Origin: Lachnospiraceae bacterium
Lineage (GTDB): Bacteria; Bacillota; Clostridia; Lachnospirales; Lachnospiraceae
Assembly: GCA_009774625.1 (NCBI GenBank)
Contig: VSOB01000057.1
Span: 1 to 18,488, forward strand
DNA: 18,488 nucleotides
Reading direction: 5' to 3'
Shown here: one piece after another, positions 7,623 to 15,100 of the stretch
Layout: each line of letters starts with the position of its first letter
Position numbering within the stretch: position 1 is the stretch's first letter
Notes under the pieces: model-generated
Seen by the model: only the letters and a program-made list of their open reading frames with translations
Told to the model about the DNA's origin: nothing
Database searches by the model: none
Translations under genes and position numbers: made by a program

Positions 7623-7946
7623 TCACATATCTCTGTCAGCAAACAACCGTGCCGATTGAGGATCTTTTATCTGTTTCTTTATTATACATCGGACATATAA
7701 GTAAGGCAAGGACAGGAACAGGCTCATTTTCTTAAAGGGCAATTTTCCGGCGGTACCGGCAAACAGTTCTGCGGACAGACCAGACAAATATCTTTTACCC
7801 TGTCCCAGATCTTTTAAAACATTGTGTATCATTGGTTCCGGATATGTTACGAACAATGCGTGGGTATCTAAGAAAATAACTCTTTTTTCAACAGATTTTC
7901 TATCTATTTTGTATAAGGGAATGCTCCGATCGATGGAGTAAAACAT
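7623..7946 (-). CDS. hypothetical protein
   Basis: This gene encodes 107 residues and I do not recognise it. It contains IDRSIPLYKIDRKSVEKR, a basic first third, then VIFLDTHALFVTYPEPMIH, and a hydrophobic stretch MSLFLSLPYLYVRCII (about 73-89) that could be a single membrane segment or a buried helix. It could also be a surviving piece of a larger protein, since nothing marks a complete domain. The start is uncertain: ATG at 7946 or GTG at 7952, with AGGTGGGG touching it, which is close for a ribosome site. A possible minus-strand promoter lies at 8014-8042. It is upstream of the TfoX-domain gene on the same strand. Confidence 0.5.
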   Translation of the reverse strand: MFYSIDRSIPLYKIDRKSVEKRVIFLDTHALFVTYPEPMIHNVLKDLGQGKRYLSGLSAELFAGTAGKLPFKKMSLFLSLPYLYVRCIIKKQIKDPQSARLFADRDM

Positions 7947-8013
7947 CCCCACCTGCTTTCATAATCCTCGATTCTTCTGTTCCCTTCTAATCAAATGTAT
8001 GTTTCCATATTTA

Positions 8014-8042
8014 TTTCTAAACCATTTGCCTGCCGGCTACAA
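8014..8042 (-). promoter_or_regulatory. candidate promoter of the 7946 unit
   Basis: On the minus strand TTGTAG (8037-8042), a 17-base spacer and TAGAAA (8014-8019). Each box has two mismatches at most, and the leader to 7946 would be about 60 bases. Confidence 0.4.
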
Positions 8043-8203
8043 TGCATATTTATTTTTTCCGTTTCTACTTATCCTATTAAAGTTAAGATAATCGAAAACA
8101 CCTGGCGGACTTTCGCCATAAACAAAATGTAAGTACACACAGTCTTTATTATGATTCAACTCCTTTTCCGGGATTGTGCACCCAATGAAAATAGACCTGT
8201 AAC

Positions 8204-8238
8204 TTTACATTGTAAACAGCAGGCAGGTATTTTATAAT
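8204..8238 (+). promoter_or_regulatory. promoter with overlapping palindrome ahead of the immunity-like gene
   Basis: A plus-strand promoter: -35 TTGTAA (8210-8215), a 17-base spacer, -10 TATAAT (8233-8238), predicted start near 8245. The perfect 13-base palindrome TTTACA-T-TGTAAA (8204-8216) covers the -35, with CCTG and CAGG flanking it on the two sides. This position suits a repressor site, but no adjacent regulator gene is seen. Confidence 0.65.
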
Positions 8239-8302
8239 CAAATATATTAACAGATAATGGTTGTTGCGCTTATCGGCATGAAAGGTAAACGGGATAAAAA
8301 CA

Positions 8303-8839
8303 ATGAACAAACTCCGTGTGGAAGATATTGATTGTCTTAATTTCTGGATTTATTATTTTGGCTGTTGCTATCCGAACGGTTATGATGAGGAACAGGATAT
8401 TTCCGTATCTGAACTTATGGAAGAATTGTATACAGAAAAAATCGGAAACTGGTGGGAGAAGTTTACCGGATATTATGAAGGTGTCCTTGATGAAAACGAT
8501 GGATATGTGGACAATCCAACCACGCTGGAAGAGGCGTTATCAGGCAAAATTCTGAAAATTGAATTTCATCCTGGAGATATCCTTTATTTTATCAATGATG
8601 AACAGATTGGGTGTACAGGGCCTCACTGGGAACTGAAAACAATCCCTTATAAAGAGGTGGCGCAGTTATTGTCATTAAAAAACGGGCAACAGCTTTTTCT
8701 GCTCCTTTTGCCTCTTGCTTTTATAGATGGGGAAGAGAGATGGTCTGTCAGAAAAAGGATTACGGAACAGATGAAACATTATTTTTCAGAGGATTTATGT
8801 GAACGTGTTTCGGGGTGCATCGTAGCAGGATTAGCATAG
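8303..8839 (+). CDS. immunity-like protein (possible Imm19 family)
   Basis: This gene encodes 178 residues, acidic and aromatic-rich, without a signal peptide or membrane segment, so it is probably cytoplasmic. Visible marks: LNFWIYYFGCCYPNGYDEE (12-30), WWEKFTGYYEG (51-61), IEFHPGDILYFINDEQIGCTGPHWELK (86-112), and LFLLLLPLAFIDGEERW. The GDxxYFxNDExIGCTGPHxEL stretch resembles what I remember of Imm19 immunity proteins of polymorphic toxin systems; this is from memory and not certain. The ribosome site is weak (GGGAT, 8 bases ahead). It is one of only two plus-strand genes in the window, looks more AT-rich than the SUKH gene after it, and has no toxin gene beside it. Confidence 0.68.
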   Translation: MNKLRVEDIDCLNFWIYYFGCCYPNGYDEEQDISVSELMEELYTEKIGNWWEKFTGYYEGVLDENDGYVDNPTTLEEALSGKILKIEFHPGDILYFINDEQIGCTGPHWELKTIPYKEVAQLLSLKNGQQLFLLLLPLAFIDGEERWSVRKRITEQMKHYFSEDLCERVSGCIVAGLA

Positions 8840-8869
8840 TAGTTTTGAATGTGAGAATCCGGCAGCTCC

Positions 8870-8949
8870 CGGTTTATAACAATATCATATCTATGTAAAC
8901 TTTATAATTTTTATAAACCGATTTATGATATTTGAAATCTTATGAACCG
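8870..8949 (+). repeat. interleaved inverted repeats between the two immunity-like genes
   Basis: Arm A CGGTTTATAA (8870-8879) is exactly complementary to A' TTATAAACCG (8911-8920). Arm B AATATCATA (8881-8889) is exactly complementary to B' TATGATATT (8924-8932). The order A-B-A'-B' is that of an H-type pseudoknot rather than two simple hairpins. A third copy, TTATGAACCG (8940-8949), can also pair with A through one G-U pair. It lies within the 171-base gap before the SUKH gene. Function is unknown. Confidence 0.6.
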
Positions 8950-9010
8950 GAAACACTTTACCGAAAAGAGAATTTTGTTTCAGTTCAATTATAATAAGGG
9001 AGGTTACAGT

Positions 9011-9664
9011 ATGAACAAACAAATCGATGAAAGAATCGCCAGACTGCTGCAGAAATTTACGGAAGTTAGGGGTGATCCCATCTGTAAAAACGAGACAGTG
9101 AATTGGGGCGCTCCCATGGCCGAAGAGGCAGTGGCTGCCTTCGAGAAATCAAAAGGCATCCGCCTGCCGGAAGAGTATCGGCGTTTTATCACTGTAGTAG
9201 GCGCGGATGGAAAGCAGCCCTTCTATGGCCTGACCCATCTGAACGAACAGGCAGCTGAGCAGTGTGTCCCGGAACAGCCCTTCCCTTTCACTCTGGATGA
9301 CTTCCCCTTCTTCCTCTATATGACCGAGGAAGAAATGGATGACTTTGACTATGACGCCGCCTGCGCCGGTTTTCTGCATCTCTGTACTGAGGGCTGCGGT
9401 ATGGACAGCATCCTCATTGTCAACAGTGCTGACCCGGCAGTCTACGGCACTGTCTGGTTTTTTGACTTTGCCAACGACTATGGCGCAGTACCTATGCGGG
9501 ATGAAAAGACCGGTGAGCCTTTCCGCTTCCTGGACTGGCTGGAATATTGGACAGATCACATCACCACTGGCAGCCACTCCACCTTCGCGGACACAGCCCC
9601 GGTGCCCCCGCCTCCGGATAACCCGGAGATTCTGGGCCGGAAAATGGGCTGGATCACAGAGTAA
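9011..9664 (+). CDS. SMI1/KNR4 (SUKH) family protein
   Basis: This gene encodes 217 residues. The SUKH-1 domain is recognisable from APMAEEAVAAFEKSKGIRLPEEYRRFI (34-60), a helix and the LPxxYxxFL-type signature, followed by VVGADGKQPFYGL and the acidic strand-rich part with WFFDFANDYG and FRFLDWLEYW. Bacterial SUKH proteins are mostly immunity proteins against secreted or contact-dependent toxins, though cell-wall and other roles exist. The start is set by GGGAGG 7 bases before the ATG at 9011; the frame extends to 8942 without a ribosome site. Its DNA is visibly more GC-rich than the gene before it, hinting at a different origin. No toxin or secretion gene is adjacent. Confidence 0.88.
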   Translation: MNKQIDERIARLLQKFTEVRGDPICKNETVNWGAPMAEEAVAAFEKSKGIRLPEEYRRFITVVGADGKQPFYGLTHLNEQAAEQCVPEQPFPFTLDDFPFFLYMTEEEMDDFDYDAACAGFLHLCTEGCGMDSILIVNSADPAVYGTVWFFDFANDYGAVPMRDEKTGEPFRFLDWLEYWTDHITTGSHSTFADTAPVPPPPDNPEILGRKMGWITE

Positions 9665-9747
9665 CACTGCTGCTCTTTTCATAATGCTCTTGTAAAGCGC
9701 TGCCAGCGCCCGGCGATGTTGACAGGCAAACACTGAGATTTTTAAAT

Positions 9748-9785
9748 GGGACTGTGGCACGCATTAAAAATAGTGCCACAGCCCC
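9748..9785. terminator. strong hairpin between convergent genes, likely bidirectional terminator
   Basis: Arms 9748-9760 (GGGACTGTGGCAC) and 9773-9785 pair over 13 positions with one mismatch around a 12-base A-rich loop. On the plus strand ACTTTT follows; on the minus strand ATTTAAAAAT follows. It stands between the SUKH stop (9664) and the permease stop (9842), where convergent transcripts meet. A second short hairpin TCCGGA/TCCGGA is next to it (9791-9806) without a U tail. Confidence 0.7.
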
Positions 9786-9841
9786 ACTTTTCCGGATTCA
9801 TCCGGAAAAAACACCAGCTTATACCCGCATTCCCGGACATA

Positions 9842-11062
9842 TTATGACATAACCCGCAGCGCCTCAATGGGACTGAGTTTGGCTGCTTTCCTGGCAGGGT
9901 AGATTCCGAAGAACAGACCCACGCCGGATGAAAACAGGGTGGCGATCAGAATAATCCCCAGATTGATCGCCGCGCGGAAGCCGATGGCGCCGCATACTGC
10001 CTGTGCCCCGCCTATGCCGATCAGGATGCCGATCAGCCCGCCTACCAGTGTGATAATGGCTGACTCGGAAAGAAACTGCAGCATAATCGACGATGTCCTG
10101 GCTCCCAGAGCTTTGCGGATACCGATTTCCCTGGTACGCTCTGTTACCGAGACAAGCATGATATTCATAACGCCGATGCCGCCTACCAGAAGCGAAATCG
10201 CCGCCACAAAAGCCACAAACAGCGTAATATAATTCAAAATACTGCTCATCTGAGACATATAATCGTTAAAGTCATCCACCTGGATCAGGTTTTCTCCTCT
10301 GACATTGTATTTGGCTTCCAGAAGCTGTATGCCTTTCTGGGCAATCTCTGTAGAGTATTCCGAAGATTCTGCGATCACCAGCATATCGCTCATATCGCCC
10401 ACATAAAATCCGAAATTGGCAAACACCGCAAGCGGTATATCTATATAGATCCGTTCCCCGTTCAGCATATTGAGCATGGTGGATTCACTGTCTTTGCGTA
10501 CCCCCACGATCGTCATTTCTCTCGTCACATTAAAGATCGTCAGCTCAATCGGTACGCCTACCACATTGGTGGTACCGAACAACGCTCTGGCGCCGCTTTC
10601 GGTAATCACACACACATCCCGCCCGGCATCGCAATCATTCTGGGTGAAATATCCTCCATGCACGAAAGGCTCTTTGGATGCATATTCCAGATACTGATTG
10701 CCCGCCTTGATCACTACACTGATGTCCCCTTTCCGGCTGCCCACCGAGGCGCCCCAGTACTGCCACTGAGGCGTCACACCCACCACATGGGGAATCTTTT
10801 CCTTAATCAGCTCAAAATCATCCTCGCTGAAGCTCAGATAATCGCCGTCACTGTCTCTGTCACTGACATACAGATAGACCTGGCCACCCGCCATATCATT
10901 CAGCTCCTGATTGATCTGTCCCTTTACACCGTTTCCGATGGAAATCAGCATAATCACCGAAGAAATACCGATGATAATGCCCAGCATAGTCAAAACAGAA
11001 CGTCCTTTGTTGCTTCTGATGTTCATAAGTGCAATTTTGACATATTCCCATAACTGCTGCAT
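9842..11062 (-). CDS. MacB/YknZ-type ABC transporter permease
   Basis: This gene encodes 406 residues. There is one N-terminal membrane helix (about 20-45, SVLTMLGIIIGISSVIMLISI), a long extracytoplasmic domain (about 46-270), then three C-terminal helices in the FtsX domain with the characteristic GVMNIMLVSVTERTREIGIRKALGA loop and the ending YPARKAAKLSPIEALR. Permeases of this type do not pass substrate through a classic channel; they transmit ATP-driven movement to the outer domain and fusion protein to expel peptides, antibiotics or lipoproteins. The ribosome site AAGGGG stands 6 bases before the ATG, and the gene begins 10 bases after the fusion protein gene. YknZ of Bacillus is the nearest named analogue I would suggest; substrate unknown. 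Confidence 0.93.
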   Translation of the reverse strand: MQQLWEYVKIALMNIRSNKGRSVLTMLGIIIGISSVIMLISIGNGVKGQINQELNDMAGGQVYLYVSDRDSDGDYLSFSEDDFELIKEKIPHVVGVTPQWQYWGASVGSRKGDISVVIKAGNQYLEYASKEPFVHGGYFTQNDCDAGRDVCVITESGARALFGTTNVVGVPIELTIFNVTREMTIVGVRKDSESTMLNMLNGERIYIDIPLAVFANFGFYVGDMSDMLVIAESSEYSTEIAQKGIQLLEAKYNVRGENLIQVDDFNDYMSQMSSILNYITLFVAFVAAISLLVGGIGVMNIMLVSVTERTREIGIRKALGARTSSIMLQFLSESAIITLVGGLIGILIGIGGAQAVCGAIGFRAAINLGIILIATLFSSGVGLFFGIYPARKAAKLSPIEALRVMS

Positions 11063-11072
11063 ACTTTTCCCC

Positions 11073-12572
11073 TTACATGGTCAGCGGTTCCACCTGCATC
11101 CCCTCTGTCAGTTCCATAGACGTATCTGTCAGGACGATGTCCCCTTCCTCCAGTCCGTCCACGATCTCTATGCTGTCCTCCGATGACAGGCCTGCCGTAA
11201 TCGGCCTTTTTTCCACCATACCGTTTTTCACCACATAGCAGAAATCCCCGGTCTGATCGGTATTAACAGCCGCAATCGGTACCAGCAGAGTATTTTCCGA
11301 TTTCTGCGCCTGAATCTTTACCTTGCCTTCGATCCCCAGATAGATATTGTCATCCGGATTTTCGATATGCACTTCTGCAGCTACCAGTCTGGTACCGGCG
11401 TCATTCTGCTCTGCCATCCGATTGATCTTGCTTACGGTACCTTCATATGTCTGGCCGGAAACTTCCACTTCCGCCTTTTGTCCCAGTGCCACCTTAGATA
11501 AATCATATTTGGAAAGAGAGATGTTGACCCGCACTGCATCACTGCTTTCCAGCTTCATCAGTTTGGAGCCTGCCTCAGTTACAAATCCCTCATTGATATC
11601 CAGCTCTGTAATAATTCCGTTAAAATCAGCCCGGATGCCTGCAAGCGCTTCTTCCAGATGGGCCTGTGCCTGCTGTTCGGCAATCCGGCTCTTCTGCACG
11701 ATGGCTTCCAGTTCCTTCTTTTTATAACCATCCAGAATCGCATTCTCAGAAGAATTTTTATCCGCCTTCAGCTCATCTCTGAGCATTTCCAGATCTGCCA
11801 GCTTTTCCTGCTCCACCACTATCTGCCGTTCGATCTCCGTCAGCTCCTTATCATCTTCTAGCTCTTCCAGCTTCTGGTTGATCTCTTCCAGTTCGTTCAT
11901 GGCCTGGGCCTGAGAAACATGGACCCCCTCTGTATCCTCTATGTAAGCCTGCACATTCAGATTGTTGATTCTGCGGTTCAGACGATATCTTTCATCATAC
12001 AGCTTCAGTTTTTTTTCGGTTTTCTCATCTTCTACGTAGTACTGAAACTGCTTGATCAGATCCTTTTGAAATACGATCAGCATTTCAATATTGGCAAGCT
12101 GCTGGGAGGATTCATTGTAAATAGCCTCCTGCTTATTGCTTTCCGCAATCGAACTCTGATAGCTGCTTTCACTGGCCTGCGCATCCAGCGCATCTGATTT
12201 CTGCTTAAACTCCAGATCTTCCGTATCATATCCCAGCAGAACATCACCCGCCTTTACCGCATCTCCCAGCTCCACATTCAGTTCCGATACTTTGGCGGCC
12301 ATAGGCGCATAATAGATCCGGGAAATCTCACTTTCCACCACACCGCTGGTGCTGACAGTCGTTTCAATATCGCCCCGCTGCACTGTGGTCGCCATCACCT
12401 GAGGCACCGTGTTTTTATCCTGACTGGAACGTACATAAAACCCGCCTGCAGCCGCAAATACAACGATCAGCGCGATCCCCTGCTTGATCCGTTTCCTGCG
12501 TTTGGGATTTTTCGCCTTTTTTTTCTTCTGGAAATCTTCCGGCAGGTCGTCTTTTTTCTTAAATCCTATCAT
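11073..12572 (-). CDS. HlyD/MacA/YknX-type membrane fusion protein
   Basis: This gene encodes 499 residues. A very basic cytoplasmic start (KKKKAKNPKRRKRIK, 17-31) precedes one membrane helix (about 31-47). Then come the first lipoyl half (SGVVESEISRIYYAPMAAKVSEL and VKAGDVLLGYD, about 76-116), a long charged coiled coil (about 120-320, rich in Glu/Lys/Leu), the second lipoyl half (GIRADFNGIITELDINEGF), a beta-barrel and a C-terminal domain (VVKNGMVEKRPITAGL, then IVDGLEEGDIVL). It is the periplasm-like adaptor of a tripartite-style exporter, here in a single-membrane cell. It is longer than most MacA/YknX proteins because of the coiled coil. Between it and the ATPase gene lie 141 bases with two dyads. 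The ribosome signal is AAGGGGAAATAAAGG running up to the ATG. Confidence 0.93.
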   Translation of the reverse strand: MIGFKKKDDLPEDFQKKKKAKNPKRRKRIKQGIALIVVFAAAGGFYVRSSQDKNTVPQVMATTVQRGDIETTVSTSGVVESEISRIYYAPMAAKVSELNVELGDAVKAGDVLLGYDTEDLEFKQKSDALDAQASESSYQSSIAESNKQEAIYNESSQQLANIEMLIVFQKDLIKQFQYYVEDEKTEKKLKLYDERYRLNRRINNLNVQAYIEDTEGVHVSQAQAMNELEEINQKLEELEDDKELTEIERQIVVEQEKLADLEMLRDELKADKNSSENAILDGYKKKELEAIVQKSRIAEQQAQAHLEEALAGIRADFNGIITELDINEGFVTEAGSKLMKLESSDAVRVNISLSKYDLSKVALGQKAEVEVSGQTYEGTVSKINRMAEQNDAGTRLVAAEVHIENPDDNIYLGIEGKVKIQAQKSENTLLVPIAAVNTDQTGDFCYVVKNGMVEKRPITAGLSSEDSIEIVDGLEEGDIVLTDTSMELTEGMQVEPLTM

Positions 12573-12600
12573 CCTTTATTTCCCCTTTTATATTGTTGTC

Positions 12601-12635
12601 CTGTGAAAACGCTGATTGCATCATCGTTTTCACAG
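12601..12635 (-). promoter_or_regulatory. perfect 11-bp dyad in the leader of the fusion protein gene
   Basis: CTGTGAAAACG (12601-12611) and CGTTTTCACAG (12625-12635) are exact inverted repeats around 13 bases. In the transcript this hairpin lies about 28 bases before the fusion protein ATG, with no U tract following, so it is not an ordinary terminator. It could shield or stabilise the downstream message or be a protein site. Confidence 0.55.
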
Positions 12636-12650
12636 AGCTTCCGGCGGATG

Positions 12651-12700
12651 CGCACGGATTTGCAAAGGAATATATCACTTGGCGCCGCAAATCCGGTGCG
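12651..12700 (-). repeat. second inverted repeat in the ATPase-fusion protein gap
   Basis: CGCACGGATTTGC (12651-12663) is the inverse of GCAAATCCGGTGCG (12687-12700) with a single bulged base, around a 23-base loop. It lies directly upstream (in transcription) of the 12601-12635 dyad, so two stem-loops stand in tandem in 141 non-coding bases within the operon. Confidence 0.5.
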
Positions 12701-12713
12701 GGAAACGCTTTTA

Positions 12714-13439
12714 TCAGCTTTTCCCTATATCCCCGGCCTCATCCTGCTGCATTTCGTCCCGCATCACATCCGAAAAAATTTTACCGTCCTTAATCTTGAT
12801 AATGCGCTCTGCCTGAGCAGCAATCTCATTGTCATGGGTAATCAGAATCACGGTCCGGCCTTCCTCATGAAGTTCCCGCAGAATGCCCATGATCTCTTTT
12901 GTGGATGCCGAATCCAGATTGCCGGTAGGCTCATCCGCCAGAATCACCGGCGGCGCCTGGGCTATGGCCCTGGCTATGGCCACTCTCTGCTGCTGTCCGC
13001 CGCTCATCTCCGAAGGCTTATGGGTCAGACGCTTCTCCAGCCCTACCTTCCGCAGCGCTTCCAGAGACAACGCTATCCGTTCCTTTCTCCCTACATTTCT
13101 GTAGATCAGCGGAAGCTCTACATTTTCCAGCGCGGTCAGATTCTGAATCAGATTAAACCCCTGAAAAATAAAGCCGATCTCTTTGTTCCGCACATCCGAA
13201 AGTTCATCATCCGTCATATTGGATACATCCTGCCCATGAAGCATATACGTCCCGCTGGTGGGTACATCCAGACAGCCCAGCATATTCATCAGAGTGGACT
13301 TGCCGGAACCGGACTGGCCAATGATAGCCACAAATTCATTTTCGTCCACAATCAGACTTACATCATCCAGAGCACGCACTTCATTTTCCCCAGGATTGTA
13401 GATTTTACAGATATTGCTTAATGTAATCAGTTCCGACAT
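12714..13439 (-). CDS. ABC transporter ATP-binding protein (MacB/LolD/YknY type)
   Basis: This gene encodes the 241-residue ATPase of the exporter. All functional motifs are present: Walker A GQSGSGKS (41-48), Q-loop Gln93 (FIFQGFN), signature MSGGQQQR (145-152), Walker B VILADEP (165-171), D-loop NLDSAS and switch His202 (ITHD). The sequence ENVELPLIYRNV is typical of the LolD/MacB ATPase branch. The start is the ATG at 13439, which has AAAGGA 8 bases ahead and gives the usual MSELITLSNICKIY beginning; a longer frame to 13487 lacks a ribosome site. It is first in the operon and is followed by fusion protein and permease genes. No two-component regulator is adjacent. Confidence 0.94.
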   Translation of the reverse strand: MSELITLSNICKIYNPGENEVRALDDVSLIVDENEFVAIIGQSGSGKSTLMNMLGCLDVPTSGTYMLHGQDVSNMTDDELSDVRNKEIGFIFQGFNLIQNLTALENVELPLIYRNVGRKERIALSLEALRKVGLEKRLTHKPSEMSGGQQQRVAIARAIAQAPPVILADEPTGNLDSASTKEIMGILRELHEEGRTVILITHDNEIAAQAERIIKIKDGKIFSDVMRDEMQQDEAGDIGKS

Positions 13440-13768
13440 ATTGTAATCCTTTTTACGATTTATTTTCAGATCAGATTCACATATCAAAACTCCCTGATCT
13501 TTTCCACGTTTTATGTTACATCATAAATTTAAAAAAAGAAATGGGAAAATAGTTAATAGTTTCTTAAGTTCATCGGTAATTTTTCCCTCAGTTTCGGGAT
13601 TTTTCCTGTTTTCCCCCATTTGGCAGTACTGTCCCGGCGACTTCTGGAAATCTCTCGGATCCATAATAATCGTAAGAAGCGGAAGCGAACCGGTTGCTCC
13701 AATCGCAGACATACAAAGCGCAAATAGCGTTCAGGCCAAAATCCCCAAATATACAACACGCACATCCC
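13440..13768 (-). other. 329-base gap between the MATE gene and the exporter operon
   Basis: Minus-strand short frames here look like chance. Next to the ATPase, TTGATA (13482-13487), a 17-base spacer and AATAAA (13459-13464) form a weak promoter candidate. A perfect dyad AGATCAG/CTGATCT (13468-13474 and 13494-13500) brackets its -35. A loose 7-bp stem GGGAAAA/TTTTCCC (13543-13549 and 13581-13587) followed on the minus strand by a T-rich stretch may be a weak terminator for the marR-MATE transcript. The rest shows nothing I can name. Confidence 0.4.
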
Positions 13769-15100
13769 TTACCAGTATTGATACCGGCTTCGTTCTCTGA
13801 CAAAAAACAACACAGTTACCAGAAGGGCCAGAACTTCCGCCGCCACAATGGCCAGCCAGATCCCGTCCATTCCCCAGATAAAGGGCAGCACCATAACCGC
13901 TGCAATCTGAAACACCAGCGTGCGCAGAAAAGAAATCGCTGCAGAGACCACCCCATTATTCAGCGCTGTAAAAAAGGCGGACCCCCAGATATTGACTCCC
14001 ATCATCATAAATGCCAGTGCATAAAGGCGGAATCCGTGGCAGGTCATGGCGAAAAGTCCCGGATCATAGCCCGCAAATATCCGCACAAGAGGTACATTGA
14101 AAAGCTCAGCCAGCAAAGTCATGCCGATCCCGCCGGCACACATCAGAACAAGGCTTTTGCGAAACAGATTCTGCAGCTCTGCCTGGCCGCCTGCGCCATA
14201 ATGATAACTTACAACAGGCGCACCGCCAATGGTATAACCGATAAAAACAGCCTGAAATACAAAATTCACGTACATAATGATGCCATATGCCGCCACACCG
14301 TCCTCACCTGCCAGCCGCATAAGCCAGATATTGTACAGAATGTTTATCACCGACATGGAAAGATTGGAAACCATCTCGGAAGATCCGTTCATGCAGGCAA
14401 GCAGCAGAACTCTTCGCTCCAGCCCTGTCTTTGTCAGTCTTAACAGACTGTCATTTTTGTGTGCAAAGTAAAAGACCGGCACGATGCCGCCCACCGCCTG
14501 CCCCAGAGCTGTGGCAATAGCCGCCCCCGCTATCCCCCAGCCGAATACCGCTATGAACAGATAATCCAATACCATATTGGTTAATCCGGACGCCACCGAC
14601 ATTTTCAGGCTCAGTCCCGGCTTTTCGGCAGTGACAAAAAAATTCTGAAACATATTCTGTAAAATGAACACAGGCTCCGCTGCAAACAGAATCCTTCCAT
14701 AAAGAACACAATAACCCAGAAGCTCTCCCTCGGCTCCCAGCGCTCTGGAAATCGCCGGCGTAAAGAAAAAGCAAAGCGCCGACAACACCGCGCTGACTGC
14801 CCCGGCCGCATAAATCAGCATGGAAAAATACCGGTTTGCCAGCTCACGCTCCCCTTCTCCCAGCTTGACCGAAACCAACGCACTTCCGCCTGTGCCCACC
14901 ATAAATCCGATGGTTCCCATGCCCATCAATACGGGCATGATCAGATTCACTGCCGCAAACGGCGCTTTCCCCACATAATTGGATACAAAAAAACCATCCA
15001 CGATTCCATATAAAGATGTACAGACCATCATCAAAACAGGAGACGCCACAAACCGAAGCAGCCGTCTGTATGTGAAATGGTCTGATAACTGGATTCTCAC
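13769..15100 (-). CDS. MATE family multidrug/cation efflux protein
   Basis: This gene encodes 443 residues with about twelve hydrophobic segments in two repeated halves. The N-terminal VASPVLMMVCTSLYGIVDGFFVSNYVG and the mid-protein YGIIMYVNFVFQAVFIGYTIGGAPVVSYHYGAG are typical of the MATE branch that includes MepA-like pumps, which exchange Na+ or H+ for drugs. The start codon is GTG at 15100; the GTGA overlaps the marR stop by 4 bases, with GAGGAGGGG about 8-10 bases ahead, so translation is coupled. Autoregulation through MarR is expected from the operator-like repeats upstream. The drug range cannot be read from sequence. Confidence 0.94.
   Translation of the reverse strand: MRIQLSDHFTYRRLLRFVASPVLMMVCTSLYGIVDGFFVSNYVGKAPFAAVNLIMPVLMGMGTIGFMVGTGGSALVSVKLGEGERELANRYFSMLIYAAGAVSAVLSALCFFFTPAISRALGAEGELLGYCVLYGRILFAAEPVFILQNMFQNFFVTAEKPGLSLKMSVASGLTNMVLDYLFIAVFGWGIAGAAIATALGQAVGGIVPVFYFAHKNDSLLRLTKTGLERRVLLLACMNGSSEMVSNLSMSVINILYNIWLMRLAGEDGVAAYGIIMYVNFVFQAVFIGYTIGGAPVVSYHYGAGGQAELQNLFRKSLVLMCAGGIGMTLLAELFNVPLVRIFAGYDPGLFAMTCHGFRLYALAFMMMGVNIWGSAFFTALNNGVVSAAISFLRTLVFQIAAVMVLPFIWGMDGIWLAIVAAEVLALLVTVLFFVRERSRYQYW

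Larger units (their letters stand above)
7953..8302. other. 350-base divergent intergenic region
   Basis: AT-rich, without any credible gene. It separates the minus-strand unit (7946 downward) from the plus-strand immunity-like genes and should hold promoters for both. I see a minus-strand candidate (8014-8042), a plus-strand promoter (8210-8238), a palindrome over the latter (8204-8216), and a minor 5-bp hairpin TGGCG/CGCCA near 8103-8118. Confidence 0.7.

Noticed and set aside
9149..9760. 203-codon minus-strand frame opposite the SUKH gene
   Set aside because: It runs through the terminator hairpin, has no ribosome site, and the SUKH gene on the plus strand is convincing.
9788..9809. Second hairpin TTTTCCGGA/TCCGGAAAA as a terminator
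   Set aside because: The U and A runs are part of the stem; no free U tail follows in either direction.
13521..13803. Short minus-strand frames after the MATE gene
   Set aside because: Overlap each other in several frames, no family marks, no ribosome site; probably chance.
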